The notes under the pieces: model-generated
Databases searched by the model: none
What the model was told of the DNA's origin: nothing
What the model saw: the letters and a program-made list of their open reading frames with translations, nothing else
Source: Planctomycetaceae bacterium
GTDB taxonomy: Bacteria; Planctomycetota; Planctomycetia; Pirellulales; Pirellulaceae
NCBI GenBank assembly: GCA_007694185.1
Contig: RECD01000155.1
Coordinates: forward strand, 1-64,000
DNA length: 64,000 bases
Direction: 5' to 3'
Part shown: positions 9,396 to 17,812 of the stretch, one piece after another
Layout: every line of letters begins with the position of its first letter
Numbering within the stretch: the first letter of the stretch is position 1
Position numbers and translations under genes: made by a program

Positions 9396-10469
9396 TCAGG
9401 TGTGGCGCGGCGCGTCGGCTTGTCGGGCGATCGACGATTCGACCGCCTCCAGCCACCGCGGCAGTTGGACCTGCAGGCTGTAGTGCTGGCGAACCGTCGC
9501 CAGTGCCTCGGTCCCGATCCGTCGCCGCAGCTCGGGCGCGGTCAGCAGTTCCCCGAGTGACGTTTCCCACTGTTCGGCTGTGGCCGCGAGGAAACCGTTC
9601 TCGCCGTGCCGGATGATGTCCCGGTTCACGCCGACGGGCGAGGCGACACCGGGCAGGCCGACGGCCATGTATTGCAGTAACTTCAGGCCGCACTTGTAGC
9701 GGCTCCATGGGTCGTCCGTCAGCGGCATCACGCCGATGTCGAAATCGAGAATGTCCGTCGCTTCGGTCGCCGGGTTCCAGGTCCGGAAAGCCACCTTCAC
9801 CCCGCTGAGCGGCAGCTCTGCCAAGACCCCGGGGTTGCCGGCGATCACTTGGAACTCGAAATCGTGCAGGCGAGCGAGGTTTCGGAGCGGCCCGGCGAGT
9901 TCCCGCAAGTATTCGACGTTGCCGGCGGTACCGATCCAGCCGATCACGGCGCGAGCGGGAATCGCGGGGGCCTCCGAGGCGAGCGTCCGCGGGCGATAGG
10001 TTTCGGTGTCGATGCAGGTCGGGACGATCACCACGTGGGGATGGGCGGCTTCGGCCCATTGTGCCAGCGCCCGATTGCCGACGACGACCAAGTCGGCCAA
10101 CTCCAGCAACCGGGCGAACTTTTCTGGGAATTTCAGGAACACGCCGTCGTCGATGTCGAGCACCAAGGTGCGGGCCGCAGTTCGCAGCGACGTTTCAAGA
10201 TCCCAGGTCGGGTTGTCGAACAGTTCTCGCTCCAGGATCACCGCGTCGAACCGGCCCCACCGGGCACGCCACAGGTCGACCCGCCGACAGGCCCGTTTGA
10301 GCCACTGGCTGGGACGAAACCCGAGCTTGGGGAAGTAGTCGTACTTTTCCGGGAAGCTGTGGGACACGACGCAGCGGTGCCCCGCTTCGTTCAGCCGCTC
10401 GGCCAGCGGCAGCATCCGAAAACGGGTGCTCGGCGTCCTTCGCCCCGAGGTCAAGAAGAGGAATTTCAT
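9396..10469 (-). CDS. Glycosyltransferase, GT-B fold (group 1/GT4-like)
   Basis: 357 aa. It begins MKFLFLTSGRRTPSTRFRM, a typical N-terminal Rossmann start with an STRFR motif. The C-terminal half has IGWIGTAGNVEYL and the donor-binding region DIGVMPLTDDPWSRYKCGLKLLQYMAVGLPGVASPVG (the Lys/Leu-Glu-type nucleotide-sugar site). It transfers a sugar to an unknown acceptor in surface polysaccharide synthesis. The start overlaps the stop of the upstream flippase gene by four bases (ATGA on the minus strand), so both are in one transcript. A longer in-frame extension to 10943 lies inside the flippase gene and is not real. Confidence 0.88.
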   Translation of the reverse strand: MKFLFLTSGRRTPSTRFRMLPLAERLNEAGHRCVVSHSFPEKYDYFPKLGFRPSQWLKRACRRVDLWRARWGRFDAVILERELFDNPTWDLETSLRTAARTLVLDIDDGVFLKFPEKFARLLELADLVVVGNRALAQWAEAAHPHVVIVPTCIDTETYRPRTLASEAPAIPARAVIGWIGTAGNVEYLRELAGPLRNLARLHDFEFQVIAGNPGVLAELPLSGVKVAFRTWNPATEATDILDFDIGVMPLTDDPWSRYKCGLKLLQYMAVGLPGVASPVGVNRDIIRHGENGFLAATAEQWETSLGELLTAPELRRRIGTEALATVRQHYSLQVQLPRWLEAVESSIARQADAPRHT

Positions 10470-11890
10470 GACGATTTCTCCCGATGCCATTGCGAGCGAC
10501 AGTTCCACCAGACCGCCGACCACAGCGGCAGGTAATAGAGCGCGATCATGCCGAGGTACGCGGCGATCACACCGGTAGCGCCGAATTGGCGGCCGCACCA
10601 CCAAACCGACCAGCCGCTGAGGGCCGCTCCGAGGACGGCCAAGCCGAGTTGCGGCGATCGCTTGTGGGCGTGGATGTAAGTCCATTGGCTTTCCGGGACG
10701 ATCAACAGCACCATCGCGACCGCCAGCATCGCCGTGGGCCAGGTCGGCAGCATCCGCTCCGCGAGGGCGTAGTCGAAATGACCTAGCAAGAAAACCAACG
10801 CCGTGATCGTCGCCGCGCCCGACGCCAGAATCGATCCGGAGATCGCCAGCAGGCGGAAAAAGATTCGATCGAGTTCCGCGAAACGTCTGCTGGCGACGAG
10901 CATTCCGAATTTGGCGGTGCGGGTTTTGATCCACGCCATGCACGCCGCTTGGAGCGACGTCAGGATCTGCCAGGTCATGCCGAGTTGTCCGGCAGCGACG
11001 TCACCGTGATAGAAGAACACGACCGGGTTGATCAGGAAGGTGTTGAAAAAACCGAGCAATCCGCGAAGGCCGACACGCCATTGAAACGGCCAGACCTCGC
11101 CTCGCCAATCGACCGTCGCCCGAGGTTGCTCGTCGGCTAGCAGCGGGATGTCGCGAGGGTTCAGCAGCTCACCGAAAAATCGTCGGTGCTTGGCCACGAC
11201 CCAAGCGGTCTCGACCACCAGGCGGGTGGCAGCGGCCGCCACCGTGACCCAGAGTGCGGCACCCAGCGGAATCAGCAACCAGACGATCAGATTGCCGGCG
11301 ACCGCGCGGGCGAACTGCAGACGGTAAACGCTGCGGACCTGGTCGCAGCCCTCCAGCATGGCCAACCAAGGGGTTGTCCAGAAATTCAACGCGGTCAAGG
11401 CGACCAGCGCCAGCCAGGGGGCTCGCCACGCGACCCGGTCGTCGGGGGCCTCGCCCGCCGTTTCGGCGAGAGCGAAAAAGGTCCATCCGGCACCGCCGAC
11501 GACTAACAGAAAAAATGCCGACAACAGCCCGTATCCGATCAGCGATCCCCGCAGCAGGCTGGCGAGCCTCGCGAGCCCAAGTCGGCCAGAGTCGCGATCG
11601 GCCGCACGTCTCTCGACCGCCTCCCACTCGTGACTGGAGAAATGCACGATCACGGGATGGAGCGAAAAATCGAAGACGGCTTGGAGCGTGATCAGGCTCC
11701 AGAAGGTGTAGTAGTAACCCTGCTGAGCACCGGAAAAGAATTCGCTGATCAGCAGGACCGTCAGCGGGCCGGCGAGAAATTGCCAGCCTCTGGCTGCCAC
11801 CGCGAACAGGACCGCTTGGTCGATCTCCAGTCGCCGCAACCAACCGGGGCGTTCCTGGTTCGGCGGTACTTGCCGCGGTTTCGGTTCCAT
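10466..11890 (-). CDS. Polysaccharide flippase-like membrane protein (Wzx/MATE-like)
   Basis: About 474 aa with roughly 12 hydrophobic segments spread over the whole length (for example FFLLVVGGAGWTFFALA, LIVWLLIPLGAALWVTVAA, AMLAVAMVLLIVP). Its size and topology, and its coupling to a glycosyltransferase, fit a lipid-linked oligosaccharide flippase. Sequence identity to a named family was not certain, so the call is by topology and context. The start is the ATG at 11890 (MEPKPRQV); the frame continues to 11992 but that extension is basic and lacks membrane character. No strong Shine-Dalgarno sequence precedes it. Confidence 0.7.
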   Translation of the reverse strand: MEPKPRQVPPNQERPGWLRRLEIDQAVLFAVAARGWQFLAGPLTVLLISEFFSGAQQGYYYTFWSLITLQAVFDFSLHPVIVHFSSHEWEAVERRAADRDSGRLGLARLASLLRGSLIGYGLLSAFFLLVVGGAGWTFFALAETAGEAPDDRVAWRAPWLALVALTALNFWTTPWLAMLEGCDQVRSVYRLQFARAVAGNLIVWLLIPLGAALWVTVAAAATRLVVETAWVVAKHRRFFGELLNPRDIPLLADEQPRATVDWRGEVWPFQWRVGLRGLLGFFNTFLINPVVFFYHGDVAAGQLGMTWQILTSLQAACMAWIKTRTAKFGMLVASRRFAELDRIFFRLLAISGSILASGAATITALVFLLGHFDYALAERMLPTWPTAMLAVAMVLLIVPESQWTYIHAHKRSPQLGLAVLGAALSGWSVWWCGRQFGATGVIAAYLGMIALYYLPLWSAVWWNCRSQWHREKSS

Positions 11891-12015
11891 CAACGATCCA
11901 CCAACCCGTCCGCCGCGCTTGAAGAGTCGACTGCCGGAAACGTTGCCCTCGGGCGAAATGCGAGAACGAGCCCGACCGGACTTGCCCCTCAAGTATAGGT
12001 CGCATCAACGAAAAA

Positions 12016-12046
12016 CGGCCCGGCAAGTTATTCACCTGCCGGGCCG
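12016..12046 (-). terminator. Rho-independent terminator of the cysteine-rich protein gene
   Basis: A perfect 10-bp GC-rich stem (12016-12025 with 12037-12046, CGGCCCGGCA/TGCCGGGCCG) and 11-base loop. On the minus strand it is followed by TTTTTCG. It sits 60 bases past the stop of the gene at 12106-12858 and before the flippase gene on the same strand, so it isolates the two transcripts. Confidence 0.85.
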
Positions 12047-12105
12047 CTTTCATTCGGTCATGTCTCGAAGGTTACAGCGAAGGCTGGCCCGTTGAACCCG
12101 AGGGT

Positions 12106-12858
12106 TCAGCGAACGTAGCGAGCGCTGGCCTGAAGGACACGACTTTTGGTTTGGAGCGAGGCGCTCGGGTCGACGATCGGGGCCGGTGCGGAAGGCACTT
12201 CCTGGACGGCCGGGACCGAAACGGGAACCGCAACCGGAGCCGCACAACCACAGCCGCTGTCGCACGGGGCGTCGCAGCATGAGGAGTGGCGGCTGCTGAA
12301 CAACTTGTTCAACAGGCCAGGCCGTTTGAGGGTCAAGCCACAGCCCTTGCCGCAGACGCTGTCGCAACCGCAGGGGGCTTCGCAGCCACGAGCGGGAGCC
12401 GCACAGCCGCAAGCCGGTTCGATGCCGCAAGCGGGTTCAGCGGCGCACGGGGCGTCACATCCGCAGCCACGGTTCCTGCTAAACAACTTGGTCAGCAACC
12501 CGCCCGGACGGGGCAGGCACGAGCCGACCGAATCGCAACCACAGGCGGCAGCTTCGCAGCCACAAGCCGGGGCCGCGACGCCACACGAGGGGTCGGCGGC
12601 ACAGCCACAAGCCGGGGCTTCACAGCCACAACCCGGGGCGGCGATGCCACATCCCCTGCCCTTCAATCCGCTCAGCAAGCCGGGGGCTTCGCAGCCACAT
12701 CCGTGTGCCGGAGCGTGAACTACCGGGGTGTCACAGCAAGCCGTGTCGCACCCACAACCTTTCGAGCCCATCATCCGATCGAGCAGGTCAAACCCGAAAC
12801 TCTGGGTCGTCATCAAACAGCCCAAGGCCATCGTCAGACTCAACGTAATCCGTTTCAT
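12106..12858 (-). CDS. Extremely cysteine-rich secreted protein (putative cell-wall/surface protein)
   Basis: 250 aa with 34 cysteines, mostly in GCGC, CGC and CC groups between Ala, Pro and Glu (GCGCEAP, CGCDS). A signal peptide (MKRITLSLTMALGCLMTTQS) indicates export. Three modules repeat: a short basic segment with LL..L(F/M) (LLDRMMGSKG, LLTKLFSRNRG, LLNKLFSSRHS) followed by a Cys-dense block (CGCD.(A/P)C). The last 50 residues are Cys-free, Pro/Val/Ser-rich and end SARYVR. Planctomycete walls are proteinaceous and rich in Cys and Pro, so a disulfide-crosslinked wall component is a reasonable inference; metal binding is an alternative. The start has GGGAGAAG ahead of it. Monocistronic, with its own terminator. 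Confidence 0.85.
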   Translation of the reverse strand: MKRITLSLTMALGCLMTTQSFGFDLLDRMMGSKGCGCDTACCDTPVVHAPAHGCGCEAPGLLSGLKGRGCGIAAPGCGCEAPACGCAADPSCGVAAPACGCEAAACGCDSVGSCLPRPGGLLTKLFSRNRGCGCDAPCAAEPACGIEPACGCAAPARGCEAPCGCDSVCGKGCGLTLKRPGLLNKLFSSRHSSCCDAPCDSGCGCAAPVAVPVSVPAVQEVPSAPAPIVDPSASLQTKSRVLQASARYVR

Positions 12859-13451
12859 GAAGCCACTTCTCCCTGTCGCTCATGCGTTGATTGGATTCGC
12901 GATCAAACGGTTCATCCGTGGAACGGATCGTTACGAGGTCGAACTCGGATAGGGTCGGTGGACGAAGCCGCCGCCGATCACACCCGTCAGCTCTGAAGAA
13001 CACAACGCGGACTCGATGCGGGATACCGATTCCGCTGACTTCGTTTTGTTCTCGTAACCCTCGTGCGGTGAAGTCGATCACCCGCCTCGGTGCCGCGTTC
13101 CGGCAAACTAGCCTTCACGCCACTCGACTTCACAACCCCAATTTCATCACAAGACTCCGGCTTCCCTCACCAGAACCTCTTCATCTGAACCGACTCCGGA
13201 CGGGCGGATGCTCCGAGCATTCGTGTCCCTCGTCGGACGCTGTTTTCATCGGCAAGCCTTCCCGCTACGTTGAGCAATACAAAGGATTTTCGTAAGCTTG
13301 TAAGTCCTTGCGGGGTAAGGGGTGTCCGGGATTTAGGCGGACTTTGCGGGTTGCGGAAAATGGTCTCCCGCGCCCCTTGCCGCGGCCATGTTACCGCCGA
13401 TTCAGTCGTTACAACCCGACGTTCGAACCCCTTTTTCGCCGGAGCGAACCG
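12859..13451. other. Intergenic region without a recognised gene
   Basis: About 590 bases between the start of the cysteine-rich gene (minus) and the cupin gene (plus), so it should carry both promoters. Short open frames on both strands have no protein-like features. Near 13303-13325 there is a small imperfect palindrome (CCTTGCGGGGTAAGG) followed by GTGTCCGG, an 8-mer also found in the 6764-6844 repeat; the match is too short to call a copy. Confidence 0.5.
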
Positions 13452-13802
13452 ATGGCCAACACCCCCGAGCTTGTCCGGTTGGACGAACTGCCGAGCGTGC
13501 CTTGCCCCTGCGGCTTTGCCCAGCGAGCCTTTGTGGAGCGGGCCGATTATCCGGCCACGGTACACCTGACCCGGATCACGCGGGACGCCGTCGTCCATTA
13601 TCATCAGCGGCAAACGGAGCTGTATGTCGTGTTGGAATGCGAGCCCGGTGCGGCGATCGAACTGGACGGGGAGCCTCACCCGGTCCGGCCCCGTACGGCG
13701 ATCCTGATCCCGCCCGGAACCCGCCATCGCGGACTGGGTGAAATGACCGTGCTGATCCACTGCACGCCCAAGTTCGATCCCGAGGACGAGTTCTTCGACT
13801 GA
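13452..13802 (+). CDS. Small cupin-domain protein
   Basis: 116 aa, a single double-stranded beta-helix domain. Cupin motif 1 is seen as VVHYHQRQTELYVVLECEPGA (His-x-His and Glu as likely metal ligands), and motif 2 as ILIPPGTRHRG with a later His. Such stand-alone cupins bind sugars or carry out isomerase/dioxygenase reactions; the substrate is unknown. It starts at the ATG after GGAGCGAACCG, rejecting an upstream extension to 13308 that lacks domain similarity. It lies 8 bases before the DoeB-like gene and probably begins a plus-strand catabolic transcript. Confidence 0.82.
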   Translation: MANTPELVRLDELPSVPCPCGFAQRAFVERADYPATVHLTRITRDAVVHYHQRQTELYVVLECEPGAAIELDGEPHPVRPRTAILIPPGTRHRGLGEMTVLIHCTPKFDPEDEFFD

Positions 13803-13810
13803 TTTTTGCC

Positions 13811-14845
13811 ATGGTGATTTGCCCGCTCGATTTTGACCGCTCCGGAAAGCAGCAGGGATTCCTGCGAATCCCGTATTCGCACAACCTCGGGGGGTGGGCC
13901 AATGTGATGATCCCGATCACCTGCATCGTGGGCGGGCCGGGGCCGACGGCGTTGGTGCTGGGGGGCAATCATGGCGACGAATACCAAGGCCAGATCGCGG
14001 CGATGAAGTTGGCCCGCGACTTGACGCCGGAACAGGTCGCCGGCCGGGTGGTGCTGATCCCTTCTTTAAACTTCCCGGCGGCCCGTGTATCGACACGTTT
14101 GTCGCCGCTGGATGGCATGAACTTGAACCGTGCTTTTCCCGGCGAGCCAGAAGGGATGGTGACGAGCCAGATCGCTCATTTCTTGACCACCGTCCTGTTC
14201 CCGCTCAGCGACATCGTGATCGACATCCATTCGGGCGGCCGGAGCATGGAATTCTTTCCTTGCGCCCACATGCATGTCGTCCCCGATTTGGACCAACGCC
14301 GCGCGATGACGGCCGCGATGTTGGCGTGGAACACCGATTTCGCGTTCCTGTACACCGACATCGCCGGCACGGGATTGTTGCCGGTGGAAGCCGAGAATCA
14401 GGGCAAGTTGGTGGTCACGACGGAATTGGGCGGGGGGGAAGCGATTCCCGCTCACGTTCACCGGGTCGCGCAGCAGGGCCTACGCAACGTACTGATCCAC
14501 ACCGGGGTGCTCGCCGGCAAGTCGCAGACCCGCGAGCAGCAGGGGCTGCCACCGACCGTTTTGACCGCGGCACTGGCCGCCGAGAATTACCTGCTGGCGC
14601 CGGAATCGGGGATTTTTGAGGTCGCTGTGGAACTCGGCGAAGCCGTCCGTCGCGATCAGCCGGTGGGATATTTGCACCATTTGGAACGTCCGGACCGCAG
14701 CCCAGAAGTGGTCCGATCGCCCGTGGACGGGTACCTGATCTGCATGCGGGCGCCCTGTTTGACCTGCCAAGGCGATTGCGTCGCGGTGATCGCCCAGGCT
14801 GTCGATCCGGCCCGTTTGGAGCAACCCGGTCCGTTGCGGTTGTAG
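13811..14845 (+). CDS. Succinylglutamate desuccinylase/aspartoacylase-family deacylase (DoeB-like)
   Basis: 344 aa, M14-type zinc hydrolase fold. Zinc ligands are seen in GGNHGDEYQG (His and Glu) and in DIHSGG (His). NLNRAFPG and LNFPAARVSTRLSPLDG follow the pattern of DoeB, the N-alpha-acetyl-2,4-diaminobutyrate deacetylase of ectoine breakdown. It should remove an acyl group from an amino-acid-like compound in the cytoplasm. No other ectoine-degradation genes (doeA, doeC, doeD) are beside it, so the real substrate may differ. It follows the cupin gene by 8 bases and precedes the M81 peptidase gene by about 130. Confidence 0.83.
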   Translation: MVICPLDFDRSGKQQGFLRIPYSHNLGGWANVMIPITCIVGGPGPTALVLGGNHGDEYQGQIAAMKLARDLTPEQVAGRVVLIPSLNFPAARVSTRLSPLDGMNLNRAFPGEPEGMVTSQIAHFLTTVLFPLSDIVIDIHSGGRSMEFFPCAHMHVVPDLDQRRAMTAAMLAWNTDFAFLYTDIAGTGLLPVEAENQGKLVVTTELGGGEAIPAHVHRVAQQGLRNVLIHTGVLAGKSQTREQQGLPPTVLTAALAAENYLLAPESGIFEVAVELGEAVRRDQPVGYLHHLERPDRSPEVVRSPVDGYLICMRAPCLTCQGDCVAVIAQAVDPARLEQPGPLRL

Positions 14846-14978
14846 CTCCCCGTGAGGGTGATCCCCAATCTGAACAACGGTCGGTGTCGGGTCAGCGGGC
14901 GTTATCGCTGCCAGCCCCACCCAGCCAGCCCCACCCATCAAAATTCCCCTCAGATCCCCCCGGATACGCGACTCACCG

Positions 14979-16493
14979 ATGCCACGAATCCTGATCGCCG
15001 AATGCAAACAAGAGGTTTCGACCTTCAACCCGAACCTCAGCGGCTATGACGATTTCGGCGTCCGCCGGGGTGAAGACGTCGTGCGTTATCACCGCACTGT
15101 CCGTAATGAGATCGGGGGGGCGTTGGCGGTTTTCGATGACGCAGGGGTCGAAGTCGTGCCGAGTTACAGCGCGTTCTTTATCACGTCGGGTGGGACGTTG
15201 GCCGAGTCGGCTTGGCAGCGGATCTCGAGCGAGTTGCTCGCATCGGTCCGTGAAGCCATCGCGAGCGGAGAGCCGATCGACGGGATCTACTTTTGCATGC
15301 ATGGCGCGATGGCGACCGAGCGGGAGCTCGACCCCGAGGGGCACCTGTTGGCGGAGCTTCGCGGGGTGGTCGGTGAGCGCATGCCGATCGTCGTCTCCCT
15401 CGACCTCCACGGCATCTTGACCGACCGCATGCTGCTCCACAGCGACGCGGTCGTGGTCTATCACACCTACCCTCACGTCGATTTTTTCCAAACCGGCGAA
15501 CGGGCCGCGCGGCTATTGCTGCGGATCGTGGCGGGTGAGGTGAACCCGGTGACCGCCAAAGTCGCGATCCCGGCCTTGGTCCGGGGTGACGAGTTGATCA
15601 CCGCTACCGGCAAGTTTGGGGAAGCGATCCGGATCGCTCAGGCCGTCGAAGCCGATCCCGTTGGGCTGTCCGCCGGCATGTTCATCGGGAATCCGTTCAC
15701 GGACGTCCCGGAACTGCGTTGTTACAGCGTCGTGGTCAGCGACGGCGACGCCGAGTGGGCCGGTCGGGAGGCGCTGCGGATCGCCGAAAACTTTTGGTCT
15801 CATCACGAATCGATGCGGGTGCCATTGGTCAGTTTGGCGGATCTGTCCGCCGCCTTGTTGGCCGGCATTCCCGGCACGGTGGGAATCGTCGACGCGGCGG
15901 ACGCGACCAGTTCCGGCGCTTCGGGCGACAGCAACGCGGTGCTGGAGGAGCTGCTGCGGGTCGGTTTCAAGGGGCGGACCCTGTTGCCGATGGTCGATCG
16001 TCCTGCGGTCGAGCGTGCCTTCGCCGCAGGGGTCGGCGGGGTGATCGAGACGACGCTCGGTGGGACGCTCGACCCGGGCCGCTTCCGGCCGCTGCCGGTC
16101 ACCGCCAAGGTGCGACTGTTGGCGGATGGCGATTTCCGCAGCGAGTCGTTCGGCGAGGCTTGGCAGGCGGGGCCCACCGCGGTGCTGGAGTCGGGGCCGT
16201 TCACGATCGTCGTCAGCAGTCGCGGCGTGAACCTTTACGACCGCTCGTTCTTTTTCGCCCACGGCCAGGACCCCCGTCGCTTCGCCGCCGTCGTCATCAA
16301 GTCGCCGCATTGTCAGCCGCACATGTACGCCGATTGGTGTACTCGGATGATCGGCGTCGATGCCCCGGGTTCCTCTAGCGCGAACTTGCCGTATCTTGGC
16401 CACACGCGGTGTCCCCGCCCGATTTTTCCGCTCGACCCACAGGTCGAGTTCGCCCCCCGTGTCGAACGGTTTCAACGGCCCCGAAAGAATTGA
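14979..16493 (+). CDS. M81-family metallopeptidase (MlrC-like)
   Basis: 504 aa, full length for the family. It opens RILIAECKQEVSTFNP, the conserved MlrC start (normally I..ExxxExNTFxP). Likely metal ligands are in SLDLHG and HTYPHVD. The C-terminal domain has SSGASGDSNAVL and KSPHCQPHMYADWC as in relatives. MlrC of microcystin-degrading sphingomonads cleaves linearised microcystin; most family members sit in catabolic clusters and act on unknown amide or peptide substrates, possibly including cyclic imides. The next gene begins 6 bases after the stop, so they form one operon. Confidence 0.88.
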   Translation: MPRILIAECKQEVSTFNPNLSGYDDFGVRRGEDVVRYHRTVRNEIGGALAVFDDAGVEVVPSYSAFFITSGGTLAESAWQRISSELLASVREAIASGEPIDGIYFCMHGAMATERELDPEGHLLAELRGVVGERMPIVVSLDLHGILTDRMLLHSDAVVVYHTYPHVDFFQTGERAARLLLRIVAGEVNPVTAKVAIPALVRGDELITATGKFGEAIRIAQAVEADPVGLSAGMFIGNPFTDVPELRCYSVVVSDGDAEWAGREALRIAENFWSHHESMRVPLVSLADLSAALLAGIPGTVGIVDAADATSSGASGDSNAVLEELLRVGFKGRTLLPMVDRPAVERAFAAGVGGVIETTLGGTLDPGRFRPLPVTAKVRLLADGDFRSESFGEAWQAGPTAVLESGPFTIVVSSRGVNLYDRSFFFAHGQDPRRFAAVVIKSPHCQPHMYADWCTRMIGVDAPGSSSANLPYLGHTRCPRPIFPLDPQVEFAPRVERFQRPRKN

Positions 16494-16499
16494 GACTCG

Positions 16500-17636
16500 A
16501 TGAAAATACGTGAGATTCGCTGCTGCGGTTTGCGTGGCGCGACCCCCGAGGGGGGCTGGAGCAACGAGTTGCAACCGGAGGACTGTGTCCACACGTTGGT
16601 CGCGGTGCATACCGACGAGGGTTTGGTCGGCTTGGGGAGCGTGTTCACCGCCGAGTCGCTCGTGCGGGCGGCGCTGGGTGTGCTGGAGCCGCTGTACCGT
16701 GGCGAGTCGGCGTTGGAGCCGGAGCGGGTCAGCGAGAAATTGCACCAGCACATGTTTTGGCTTGGTCGCGGCGGTTCGATCACCCACGCGATCAGCGGGA
16801 TCGACATCGCCCTATGGGACCTGCTCGGCAAAGCGACCGGCCAACCGGTCGGCAGGTTGCTCGGCGGCCGTTACCGTGAGCGGGTTCAGCCCTACGCGTC
16901 GCTGTTGATGGACGAACCGGCCGCCCTCAGCGACCACTTGCAACGGGTTGCCGCAGACGGCTTTCGCGCCTTCAAGATCGGTTGGGGGCCGTTCGGTCGA
17001 CGTGACGCGGCGACGGACGAGGCGATCGTTCGTGCGGCCCGCGAGGCGATCGGCCCGGATGCCAAGCTGATGGTCGACGCCGGGGCCAGCGACGCGCATT
17101 GGCCGCACGGCTACAAGTGGGCGATCAACACCGCCCGGATGCTCGCCGCCTACGACGTGACTTGGTTCGAAGAGGCGTTGCAACCGGACGCGATCGAGGA
17201 CTCGATCCGGTTGCGAGAGCATTCGCCGGTACCGATCGCCGGGGGCGAGGTGCTGACCCGACGGCAAGCGTTTCGGCCTTGGTTGGTCGGCCGTGCCTTG
17301 GACATCGTCCAGCCCGATGTGACCAAGGTCGGCGGGATCAGCGAAGAGCGGCGGATCGCCTGGATGGCCGAGGACCACGGCGTTCGTTTCATCCCGCACG
17401 GTTGGAATACGGCTGTGGGTTTGGCGGCCGACCTGCAATTGGCCTCGGCGATCCCGGGCACGAATTTGGTCGAGTACCTGACGGGGTCACCGTTCATCGA
17501 CGAGATCACCCTCGGGGGCTGGCAGCTCGACGACGAGGGCCTGTTGGCGATTCCGGACTCCCCCGGGTTGGGCTTGGAGCTCGATCCCGATGCGGTGGCC
17601 AAGTACAGCGGAGGTCAACGGCTGCTCGAGCCGTGA
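16500..17636 (+). CDS. Mandelate racemase/muconate lactonizing enzyme family protein (enolase superfamily)
   Basis: 378 aa. Catalytic features of the MR subgroup: a Lys in AFKIGWGPFG; metal ligands in MVDAGASD, WFEEAL and AGGEVL; and the Asp/His pair in DIVQPDVTKVGG and FIPHGWNTAVG. Such enzymes abstract the alpha proton of a carboxylate and then racemise, dehydrate or cycloisomerise it; sugar-acid dehydratase or lactone cycloisomerase activity is typical. It starts 6 bases after the M81 gene. In this cluster it may process an acid released by the hydrolases. The substrate cannot be assigned from sequence alone. Confidence 0.88.
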   Translation: MKIREIRCCGLRGATPEGGWSNELQPEDCVHTLVAVHTDEGLVGLGSVFTAESLVRAALGVLEPLYRGESALEPERVSEKLHQHMFWLGRGGSITHAISGIDIALWDLLGKATGQPVGRLLGGRYRERVQPYASLLMDEPAALSDHLQRVAADGFRAFKIGWGPFGRRDAATDEAIVRAAREAIGPDAKLMVDAGASDAHWPHGYKWAINTARMLAAYDVTWFEEALQPDAIEDSIRLREHSPVPIAGGEVLTRRQAFRPWLVGRALDIVQPDVTKVGGISEERRIAWMAEDHGVRFIPHGWNTAVGLAADLQLASAIPGTNLVEYLTGSPFIDEITLGGWQLDDEGLLAIPDSPGLGLELDPDAVAKYSGGQRLLEP

Positions 17637-17812
17637 CCAGTCGATCGGGCCGACACCCGTTCGGCTCGAGGGGTCTGGGCAGGGCTTCCGGCAACCCGGT
17701 ATCGTGACCGTACCGGCGGGGATTTGACGGTCGCCCCTGTCATCGGTTGCCGCGGACTCTCGTCACCGCCTGCATCCGCTCCTTCGTTTCTCTTTTTCGT
17801 TGCGATTCCGAC

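Noticed and set aside
12146..12996. Plus-strand Gln/Pro/Ala-rich frames (190 and 236 codons)
   Set aside because: Mirror images of the repetitive GCGC-rich cysteine codons on the minus strand; the minus frame has the signal peptide, ribosome-binding site and terminator.
15513..16787. 424-codon minus-strand frame
   Set aside because: Antisense to the M81 and enolase-superfamily genes, both of which have complete catalytic motifs.
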